A stretch of 64,000 nucleotides of DNA from Nonomuraea pusilla (lineage in GTDB: Bacteria; Actinomycetota; Actinomycetes; Streptosporangiales; Streptosporangiaceae). Where the stretch lies: contig NZ_FOBF01000004.1 in the NCBI RefSeq assembly GCF_900109355.1, positions 62,001 through 126,000 on the forward strand, written 5' to 3'. Both the position numbers and the translations under genes were made by a program. Below the pieces are notes generated by a model. That model searched no databases, was not told the origin of the DNA, and worked only from the letters and a program-made list of their open reading frames with translations. Within the stretch, counting starts at the first letter, position 1; every line of letters starts with the position of its first letter. Shown piece by piece: positions 43,944-50,396 of the stretch.

Positions 43944-43959
43944 GTAACCTGTGCGAAAC
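43944..43959 (+). promoter_or_regulatory. GlnR box upstream of glnA2-like gene
   Basis: GTAAC, 6 nt, GAAAC matches the GlnR a-b consensus (gTnAc-n6-GaAAc) exactly. It is 83 nt upstream of the glnA2-like start and 84 nt upstream of the divergent EF-hand/terpene synthase start, so it could serve either. Confidence 0.65.
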
Positions 43960-44041
43960 ACGGGCGCGGCATGCTGGTATGTAACCCGCGCTCTACGTAC
44001 CGGCGCAGCGTCACCGGCACTGTCTTTCACGAGGGGATGCC

Positions 44042-45403
44042 TTGGACCGCCAGCAGGAGTTCGTGCTCCGCACGCTTGAGGAACGCGACATCCGGTTCAT
44101 CCGGCTCTGGTTCACCGACGTTCTCGGCTTCCTCAAGTCCGTCGCCATCGCCCCCGCCGAGCTGGAGGGCGCCTTCGCCGAGGGCATCGGCTTCGACGGC
44201 TCGGCCATCGAGGGCTTCGCCCGCGTGTACGAGTCCGACATGCTCGCCAAGCCCGATCCGGCCACCTTCCAGATCCTGCCCTGGCGCAGCGAGACCCCCG
44301 GCGCTGGACGCATCTTCTGCGACATCCTGATGCCCGACGGCTCCCCCTCCCACGCCGACCCCCGCTGGGTGCTCAAGCGCACGCTCGCCAAGTGCGCCGA
44401 CATGGGCTTCACCTTCTACACCCACCCCGAGATCGAGTTCTTCCTGCTGAAGAACCGTCCGGAGCCGGGCCAGCGGCCCGAGCCGATCGACTCCGGCGGC
44501 TACTTCGACCACACGCCCCACAGCTCGGGCCACGACTTCCGCCGCCAGGCGATCATGATGCTGGAGTCGATGGGCATCTCCGTCGAGTTCAGCCACCACG
44601 AGGGCGCCCCCGGCCAGCAGGAGATCGACCTGCGCTACGCCGACGCGCTCACCACCGCCGACAACATCATGACCTTCCGCCTGGTCATGAAGGAGGTCGC
44701 GCTGGAGCAGGGCATCTGGGCCTCGTTCATGCCCAAGCCGTTCACCGAGCACCCCGGCTCCGGCATGCACACCCACATGTCGCTGTTCGAGGGCGACAGG
44801 AACGCCTTCTACGAGGCCGGCGCCGACTACCAGCTCTCCAAGACCGGCCGGTCGTTCATCGCGGGCCTGCTCAAGCACGCCGCCGAGATCACCGCCATCA
44901 CCAACCAGTGGGTGAACTCGTACAAGCGGCTCTGGGGCGGCGCCGAGGCCATCGCCGGGCAGGGCGGCGAGGCGCCCTCGTACATCTGCTGGGGCCACAA
45001 CAACCGCTCCGCCCTCGTCCGGGTGCCGATGTACAAGCCGGCCAAGGCCGGCTCCACCCGCATCGAGTTCCGCTCGCTCGACTCCGCCTGCAACCCGTAC
45101 CTCGCCTTCGCCCTGATCCTCGCCGCCGGCCTGAAGGGCATCGAGCAGGGGTACGAGCTTCCCCCGGCCGCCGAGGACAACGTCTGGAGGCTTACCAGCG
45201 CCGAACGCCGCGCCCTCGGCATCCAGCCGCTGCCGCAGTCGCTCGACGAGGCCGTCAGCGTCATGGAGCGCAGCGAACTGGTCGCCGAGACGCTGGGCGA
45301 GCACGTCTTCGACTTCTTCCTGCGCAACAAGCGCGCCGAGTGGCGCGACTACCGCCGCACCGTCACCGAGTTCGAGCTGGGCCGCTACCTGCCGGTGCTG
45401 TGA
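44042..45403 (+). CDS. glnA2: Type I glutamine synthetase homologue, GlnA2 type
   Basis: 453-residue member of the GS family. The beta-grasp domain covers 1-100 (FTDVLGFLKSVAI, FDGSAIEGF). The catalytic domain has the metal and ATP motifs EIEFFL, HHEGAPGQQEIDLRYADAL, MPKPFTEHPGSGMHTHMSLF and NNRSALVRVP. The adenylylation segment lacks the Tyr (EDNVWRLTSAER where GlnA has DLYELPPEE), so GlnE cannot control it in the usual way. The Streptomyces orthologue has been linked to gamma-glutamylpolyamine synthesis and the Mycobacterium one is dispensable GlnA2; the substrate here is not settled. TTG 44042 matches the usual MDRQQEFVLRTLEERDIRF start and has GAGGGG upstream. Confidence 0.9.
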   Translation: MDRQQEFVLRTLEERDIRFIRLWFTDVLGFLKSVAIAPAELEGAFAEGIGFDGSAIEGFARVYESDMLAKPDPATFQILPWRSETPGAGRIFCDILMPDGSPSHADPRWVLKRTLAKCADMGFTFYTHPEIEFFLLKNRPEPGQRPEPIDSGGYFDHTPHSSGHDFRRQAIMMLESMGISVEFSHHEGAPGQQEIDLRYADALTTADNIMTFRLVMKEVALEQGIWASFMPKPFTEHPGSGMHTHMSLFEGDRNAFYEAGADYQLSKTGRSFIAGLLKHAAEITAITNQWVNSYKRLWGGAEAIAGQGGEAPSYICWGHNNRSALVRVPMYKPAKAGSTRIEFRSLDSACNPYLAFALILAAGLKGIEQGYELPPAAEDNVWRLTSAERRALGIQPLPQSLDEAVSVMERSELVAETLGEHVFDFFLRNKRAEWRDYRRTVTEFELGRYLPVL

Positions 45404-45413
45404 CCGCCTCTCT

Positions 45414-45449
45414 CCGCTGAGACCCGAGGACCTCGCGCGGCCTCAGCGG
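45414..45449. terminator. Bidirectional hairpin between glnA2 and the P-loop gene
   Basis: CCGCTGAG (45414-45421) and CTCAGCGG (45442-45449) pair perfectly; the right arm overlaps the stop of the convergent P-loop gene. Confidence 0.6.
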
Positions 45450-46225
45450 GATTCGGTGGCGTCGAAGTGGATGGCGGTGAGGCGGGCGGCGTCGGCGCGG
45501 GTCATGACGTGCGCGGACGCCGCCGGGGACGGGTCGCCCGCCCTGGCCCTCGTCAGCAGCGCCTCCCAGCGGCGGCGGTGACGGACGAACGTCGCCGGGG
45601 CGACGACCCGGCCGCGGGCCTGCTGGCCGGCGAGCGCCGCCTCCGGCGAGGCGTCCAGGAGGAGCAGGTGGAAGCCGGCGCCGTGACGGCGGGCCAGCCA
45701 GGCGAAGCCGCGCAGCACGTACGGCGCGCAGCCGCGGTTGTGCGCGACCACCGCGTGGCCCGCGGCCAGGGCGCGGGCGATGCGGGTGACGTGGGTGGCG
45801 AACACGGCGGCGGTGCGCAGCGGTTTCGGCAACCGGTCGAGGCGGCCCCGCCAGCGCAGGCGCGACTGCGCGGAGTCGATCACGACGGCCGGGCCCGAGA
45901 CGGCGGGGGACCCTTCGGCGCCGGTGAGGCCGTACAGGCGGCGCAGCAGCGTGGTCTTGCCCGCGCCCGGCAGGCCCGTGAGGATCACCAGCGACCGCGG
46001 CGGGTAGCGCAGCAGCGGCGTCCCCGGCGCCGGGCGCTCCTCCGCCCGCGTCCCGTCCGCCCCGTCAGTCCTGTGCGCTTGCGGCCCGTCTGCCCGCGTC
46101 CCGTCTGCGGGTGTCGCCTCCGCTCGCGGCCCGTCCGCCCCAGTCTTGTCCGCCCGGGTTATGTCCGTCCGCGTCCTGTCTGGCTGGGGCCCCTCCGTCG
46201 TCAGGGTCCAGTCCGTCGCCGGCAT
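45443..46225 (-). CDS. P-loop ATPase/kinase-like protein with repetitive N-terminus
   Basis: About 260 residues. The C-terminal ~185 form a small P-loop kinase-like domain with Walker A LTGLPGAGKTTLLRRL, strand VVIDSAQSR, ALAAGHAVVAHNRG and FHLLLLDASPEAALAGQQAR, like zeta-toxin or gluconate/shikimate-kinase-type enzymes with a helical lid (RGRVVAPATFVRHRRRW). The N-terminal ~75 residues are a 15-bp minisatellite product rich in T-R-A-D-G. ATG 46225 is used. A TTG at 46273 with GGAGAGG upstream is a real alternative. No antitoxin-like partner is adjacent, and the substrate is unknown. Confidence 0.75.
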   Translation of the reverse strand: MPATDWTLTTEGPQPDRTRTDITRADKTGADGPRAEATPADGTRADGPQAHRTDGADGTRAEERPAPGTPLLRYPPRSLVILTGLPGAGKTTLLRRLYGLTGAEGSPAVSGPAVVIDSAQSRLRWRGRLDRLPKPLRTAAVFATHVTRIARALAAGHAVVAHNRGCAPYVLRGFAWLARRHGAGFHLLLLDASPEAALAGQQARGRVVAPATFVRHRRRWEALLTRARAGDPSPAASAHVMTRADAARLTAIHFDATESR

Positions 46226-46673
46226 CGCCTTCGCCGCCGGTGGCTGCCCGGCTGGGATCGTCTCGCCCCGCAATGCGCCGTCCTCTCCGTGTGGCGCCAG
46301 CCTAAGTCGTGATCGTCTTTCCCGCGCGAGACTGCGGAAAGGGCGCGGGGTAGGGGAATCTCGGGATAAAGTACGGCTGGTGGCTTGATCGGCCTCACCT
46401 CGGGTGCACCCCGGTGTGGGGCCGATTTTCGTTGCTTCTGACCCCCGAGTCACATCCCCGTGATGCGCGGTGCCTAGCCTCCCGGTGAAAGCCGTGGTGC
46501 CGGATGACCCAGGGGTGGGAAGTAAATGCCCCTTCCGGGGTGTTATGTACGTACGTACAGAGCGGCCTTCCTGACCCCCGGCATCTTGGTAAACCCGGAG
46601 TCCAGTAATATCGGCTGCTCTCAATGATGTTTCCGGACTTCTCGTCCTGTGCGGCGATATTGGAGGGTGTGGC
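46226..46673. other. 448-nt divergent intergenic region
   Basis: Promoter region for the P-loop gene (leftward) and the hotdog-like gene (rightward). It is less GC-rich than its surroundings between about 46390 and 46670 and contains a 14-bp palindrome. The gene on the right has GGAGGGTG just before its ATG. No small gene is supported. Confidence 0.6.
46546..46559. promoter_or_regulatory. 14-bp perfect palindrome
   Basis: TGTACGTACGTACA, self-complementary, 115 nt upstream of the hotdog-like gene in an AT-richer segment. It is a possible operator of an unidentified regulator. Confidence 0.5.
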
Positions 46674-47390
46674 ATGACGACGGCTGCCCTGCAGACCGTG
46701 TTGACCGTTCCCCAGCGCTTCAGGGGCCCGGCAGGAGTCGCCAACGGCGGCTGGATCGCGGGCACCATGGCGGGCGCGCTGAACGGCGGCAGATCGGCGG
46801 TCGAGGTCACGCTGCACGCGCCCACGCCCCTGGAGACCGAGCTGCGCCTGGAGCACGTCGCCAACTCGGTGTCGCTGCACCACGACGAGACGCTGCTGGT
46901 CGAGGCCATCCCCGTGGCCGAGGAGCTGGACGCGCCGCGCTTCGTGCCGTTCAACGACGCCGCCCGCGCCGAGGCCAACTTCGTCGGCTGGAAGGGCGGC
47001 CACCCCTTCGCCGAGTGCTTCGCCTGCGGTCAGCGTGAGCCCGGCGACGGCCTGCGCATCTTCCCCGGTCGCGTCGAGGGCACCGACCTCGTGGCCGCCG
47101 GCTGGCGGGTGCCGTTCTCCGTGGCCGACGAGGACGGCGTGCCGCCGTCGATCGTCGGCGCCGTGCTCGACTGCGTCACCGGCTGGGCGCACTTCGGCCC
47201 CGGCGAGTCGGCGCTGCTCGGCCGCCTCGCGCTGAGCATCCACCGCCCCGTGCACCCCGGCGGCCAGTACTCCGTGGTGGCCCGCCCCACGGGCCAGGAC
47301 GGCCGCAAGATGTACGGCGAGAGCGCCATCTACGAGGCCGACGGCACGCTGGTGGCCAACGCCCGCGCCACCTGGATCGCTCCTCGCTGA
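46674..47390 (+). CDS. Hotdog-fold thioesterase-like protein
   Basis: 238 residues with two hotdog-like halves. The N-terminal half has PQRFRGPAGVANGGWIAGTM (the GGxxA helix of acyl-CoA thioesterases). The C-terminal half begins HPFAECFACGQREPGDGLRI and continues VPPSIVGAVLDCVTGWAHFG. The Cys pair in CFACG is characteristic of an actinobacterial hypothetical family; I see no proven catalytic Asp/Glu. It probably acts on an acyl-CoA or is a binding protein. GGAGGGTG precedes ATG 46674. Confidence 0.72.
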   Translation: MTTAALQTVLTVPQRFRGPAGVANGGWIAGTMAGALNGGRSAVEVTLHAPTPLETELRLEHVANSVSLHHDETLLVEAIPVAEELDAPRFVPFNDAARAEANFVGWKGGHPFAECFACGQREPGDGLRIFPGRVEGTDLVAAGWRVPFSVADEDGVPPSIVGAVLDCVTGWAHFGPGESALLGRLALSIHRPVHPGGQYSVVARPTGQDGRKMYGESAIYEADGTLVANARATWIAPR

Positions 47391-47412
47391 CGCGCTCCGT
47401 CACTTCTTCGAG

Positions 47413-47442
47413 GGCCGCGGCGGGCACGTCCCCGCCGCGGCC
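47413..47442. terminator. Perfect 12-bp bidirectional terminator hairpin
   Basis: GGCCGCGGCGGG (47413-47424), loop of 6, CCCGCCGCGGCC (47431-47442), between convergent stops at 47390 and 47466. Confidence 0.85.
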
Positions 47443-47465
47443 TGTCGTTCGTCCGCGGCCGGTCG

Positions 47466-48320
47466 TCACTTCCCGGACGTGAGCCGCTCCACGACCGTGG
47501 CGACGCAGCGTTCGTCGAACAGGATCGTGTAGTGGTTGCAGTCGGGCACGACCTCGTCCCTGAGCCCGGGCAGGCGCGCCGTCCACTCGCTGGTGAGGGC
47601 GTCGGGCAGCATGCCGGTGTCCTGGTCGAGCAGGCCGCGCGGCGCCCGCAGCAGGTACAGCGGCGACGTGATGGCCGACAGCGCCGCCCCGATGCGCTCC
47701 GACTCCACCAGCAGCCAGCGGCCGTCCTCGCGCACCGCCTCCGGCACGGCGCGCGAGCGCAGCGCGCCCTCGGGCCCGGTCAGGTCGTAGCGGACGTACT
47801 CCTCCACCTCCGCGCTCCAGCCCCGGCCCGCGAAGGCGGGGTGCGCCTTGAAGAAGTCGACGTACGCCTCCGCCGACGGGTACGTCCGGCGCAGCCGCGC
47901 CAGCGCGGGGCCCAGCATGGCCGCCATCGTCTCGTCCGGGTCCACGCCGGGAGGCAGCGGCATGGGCAGGCCGCCGTCCACGAGGACGACGCGCTCGAAC
48001 TCCCGCTCCGCCGCGGCCAGCACCGCCACGTACGCGCCCATGGAGTGCCCGGTGAGCACGGCGTCGGGCCCGGCGCCGACATGGTCGGCCACGCGCAGGA
48101 CGTCCTCGGCGTGGCGGGACAGCCCGTACGGGCCGGGCAGCGAGGCGCTGTGGCCGCGCCCGCGCAGGTCCATGGCGACCAGTGACCACTCCTCGGGCAG
48201 CCGCCGCCCCACGGCGGCCCACGCCATGAGCGACGCGGTGATCCCGTGTGCGGCGATGATGACCCGCGGACCCGTCCCGAATGTGGCGATGCGCAGCCCG
48301 CCGACCTCATCAACTCTCAT
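47466..48320 (-). CDS. Alpha/beta hydrolase
   Basis: 284 residues. The oxyanion motif is AAHGITASLMAW, MDLRGRGHS is typical of this fold, and the nucleophile elbow is LTGHSMGAYVAV (Ser about 93). The late Asp/His pair lies around VVPDCNHYTILF. There is no signal peptide; an esterase or epoxide-hydrolase-like role is possible. ATG 48320 lies 6 nt after TAAGAT (this strand, 48332-48327), giving a leaderless start. Confidence 0.88.
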   Translation of the reverse strand: MRVDEVGGLRIATFGTGPRVIIAAHGITASLMAWAAVGRRLPEEWSLVAMDLRGRGHSASLPGPYGLSRHAEDVLRVADHVGAGPDAVLTGHSMGAYVAVLAAAEREFERVVLVDGGLPMPLPPGVDPDETMAAMLGPALARLRRTYPSAEAYVDFFKAHPAFAGRGWSAEVEEYVRYDLTGPEGALRSRAVPEAVREDGRWLLVESERIGAALSAITSPLYLLRAPRGLLDQDTGMLPDALTSEWTARLPGLRDEVVPDCNHYTILFDERCVATVVERLTSGK

Positions 48321-48459
48321 AGCCGGATCTTAGGGACAGATGCCCCCGAGGGAGAGGGGCCGGTGGGGGATGGAGGCGCGGGTGATGGGCCGCCGCCCTG
48401 GCGACCATGACCTTCCCCCTTTCGCCCTTTCCCCCTTTCATCCCGATAAATTACGCCTT

Positions 48460-49290
48460 ATGCGCATCACGGTGATCGAGCACGAGGCCGAGGCCGGGCT
48501 CGGGTACTTCGCGGGCTGGCTGGGGCTGGACTGCGATGTGCACCGGCCGTACCTGGGCGACGAGGTGCCCGCGCGGGCCGCGGACGGGCTGATCGTGCTC
48601 GGCGGCGCGGCCGCCGCCTGGGAGGACGACCGCCACCCCTGGCTGCCCGCCACCCGCGACCTGATGCGCCGCTCGGTCGAGGACGGCACGCCCACCCTCG
48701 GCATCTGCCTCGGGGCGCAGCTCATGACCCTGGCCTGCGGCGGCGTCGTGGAGCGCGGCGCCCACGGGCTGGAGGTCGGTGCGTGCGAGGTCACGCCGCT
48801 GCCCGCCGCCGCCGCCGACCCGCTGCTGTCGCGCCTGGACGGGGTCGCGACCGCCGTGCAGTACCACCAGGACGCCATGACCCGGTTGCCCGACGGCGCG
48901 GTGCCCCTCGTGACCGGCTCGCCGTACCCGAACCAGGCCTACCGGCTGGGGGAGGCCGCCTGGGGCGTCCAGTTCCACCCGGAGGCCACCCCGGAGATCT
49001 TCGTCTCCTGGACGCGGGACTCCGGCCTGGACGCGGCCGAGGAACTGAACGCGGCCGTCAAGGCCGCCGAGGACGCCCTCGTCGCGACCTGGCGACCGGT
49101 GGCACGAGCCTTCGGGGACGCCGTCCGAACCACCGCGGGCGCCAGAACCGAAGCAGGCGTCAGGGCCGACGAGGGCGTCAGGGCGGACGCCGGTGGCAGG
49201 GCGGACGCGGGTGTCAGAGCCGACGCGGGCGTCAGAAGCGACACCGGCGTCAGAACCACCGCTCGCGACAGAACCGGCGCACGCGACTGA
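48460..49290 (+). CDS. Class I glutamine amidotransferase-like protein with repetitive tail
   Basis: 276 residues. The GATase1 domain (1-190) has the triad Cys83 (LGICLGAQ), His173 and Glu175 (VQFHPEA). It resembles GMP-synthase-like stand-alone amidotransferases, possibly gamma-glutamyl hydrolases. The last ~55 residues are an 18-bp minisatellite product (GVRADA-type hexapeptides) that looks non-functional and overlaps the convergent HXXEE gene by 41 nt. ATG 48460 follows TAAATT (48447-48452) by 7 nt: leaderless. Its acceptor substrate is unknown, though it lies in the glutamine-metabolism region. Confidence 0.87.
   Translation: MRITVIEHEAEAGLGYFAGWLGLDCDVHRPYLGDEVPARAADGLIVLGGAAAAWEDDRHPWLPATRDLMRRSVEDGTPTLGICLGAQLMTLACGGVVERGAHGLEVGACEVTPLPAAAADPLLSRLDGVATAVQYHQDAMTRLPDGAVPLVTGSPYPNQAYRLGEAAWGVQFHPEATPEIFVSWTRDSGLDAAEELNAAVKAAEDALVATWRPVARAFGDAVRTTAGARTEAGVRADEGVRADAGGRADAGVRADAGVRSDTGVRTTARDRTGARD
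49156..49245 (+). repeat. In-frame 18-bp repeats in the amidotransferase gene
   Basis: Five units starting at 49156, 49174, 49192, 49210 and 49228, variants of GGCGTCAGGGCCGACGCG, each adding a GVRADA-like hexapeptide. Confidence 0.88.
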
Positions 49291-50290
49291 CCCCGCCCCC
49301 CACCTTCCCGAACCGCCCCTCCCGACCCGGCCGGTCGCCGCGCGGCACGTCAGCGCGCCGGTCCTTCCCGCACGCCTGGCCGCCGTGCCACGCGTCTCCC
49401 TGCCACGCGTCCCCGTGCCATCCGTCCCCGTGTCGGCTTCCTCCGTCCGGCTGGTCGGCGTCCTGTGTGTCTGTGCGGTTCTTTCCGGGCGTCTGGCTGC
49501 CGTGTCGGGCGTCCGTGTGTCCGGACAGGGCGTGGGCTAGTACGTGGACGCCCGCCACCACCGCGGGCAGCGCGGCCAGGCCGGCCGCCGTCGCGCCGCC
49601 CGCCCCCACCGCGACGCCGCTCTCGCGCAGCCGCCGCCACGCCCACAACGAGAAGGGGATCACCACCAGCGGCGACGTCACGACACCCGGCGTGTAGCCG
49701 CGCGTCACAGCGGCCTGCGCCAGGTGGACGACGCCGTGCGCGCCGAAGCCGGCCAGCGCCGCCTGGAAGACCGGGCTGCGGCCGCCGGTCCTGGCCCCGA
49801 GGGCCGACGCGCCCGCCATCACGCCGCCCATCAGCGCGATGGCCGTGGTCACCTGCCGCTGGGACACCTCCAGGCGCTGCCACGGCACCTGGGGGAACAG
49901 CCGCTCCAGGCGGGGCCGGGCCCGGCGCGCCCACCCCGCCATCGTGGCCAGTTCCTCCGCGTCGTGCACCGCCCAGGCGGCCAGCAGCCCCCACGTCACC
50001 GCGGAGGAGACCCGCCCCTCCATCTCTCGCCCGAGCCCAGCCGTCTCCGCAGGTCCGGAGGTCTTCGGCAGCCCGGCGGCCGTCTCTCCACGCGTGGCAG
50101 TCAACGCGAGCCCGGCGGTCACCCCGATCCGGGCGGACCGCATCAGCCCGGCCACCCCGGCCACCCCGGGCTGCCTGGCCTGCTGGGGCCGGGCGGTGGG
50201 CAGCCCAGGGGTGTCCTGCCTTCTCCGGTCGGTGCGCGGTGTCTGACCTGCTCGTTCCGTCTGCCTGGTCTTCGCCCCGGTTGTCTTCAT
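49250..50290 (-). CDS. HXXEE-domain membrane protein with repetitive ends
   Basis: 346 residues. The central domain (about 90-255) has the HDAEE motif (AWAVHDAEELATM) followed by four membrane helices with conserved His (GFGAHGVVHLAQAA, GVHVLAHALSG), as in HXXEE proteins of unknown function. The N-terminal ~80 residues are disordered (Thr/Ala/Gly-rich), and the C-terminal ~75 derive partly from 15-bp repeats (H-G-D-x-W units). ATG 50290 has GGGGAGGGG 5 nt upstream. HXXEE genes often sit beside TetR regulators. None is here, but a TetR-like palindrome precedes the gene. Confidence 0.78.
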   Translation of the reverse strand: MKTTGAKTRQTERAGQTPRTDRRRQDTPGLPTARPQQARQPGVAGVAGLMRSARIGVTAGLALTATRGETAAGLPKTSGPAETAGLGREMEGRVSSAVTWGLLAAWAVHDAEELATMAGWARRARPRLERLFPQVPWQRLEVSQRQVTTAIALMGGVMAGASALGARTGGRSPVFQAALAGFGAHGVVHLAQAAVTRGYTPGVVTSPLVVIPFSLWAWRRLRESGVAVGAGGATAAGLAALPAVVAGVHVLAHALSGHTDARHGSQTPGKNRTDTQDADQPDGGSRHGDGWHGDAWQGDAWHGGQACGKDRRADVPRGDRPGREGRFGKVGGGVSRVRRFCRERWF

Positions 50291-50338
50291 CGTGCCCCTC
50301 CCCGAAGCCGTACGCCGATGCCGATGCGCCCGAAACGC

Positions 50339-50354
50339 AACGCAACGTTGCGTT
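50339..50354. promoter_or_regulatory. 16-bp perfect palindrome, TetR-operator-like
   Basis: AACGCAACGTTGCGTT between the leftward HXXEE gene (start 50290) and glnE (start 50397). A preceding GAAACGC extends partial similarity. The sequence type is common in TetR operators. TAGAGT (this strand read leftward, 50361-50356) could be the HXXEE -10. Confidence 0.75.
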
Positions 50355-50396
50355 TCACTCTAGGGCCCGCCCGGCGACTGCTGTCAAGATGGAGGG

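Noticed and set aside
45443..46225. Zeta-type toxin of a toxin-antitoxin pair
   Set aside because: Although the P-loop domain is small and kinase-like, no antitoxin-sized gene is adjacent and the neighbouring gap has no short ORF with ribosome site.
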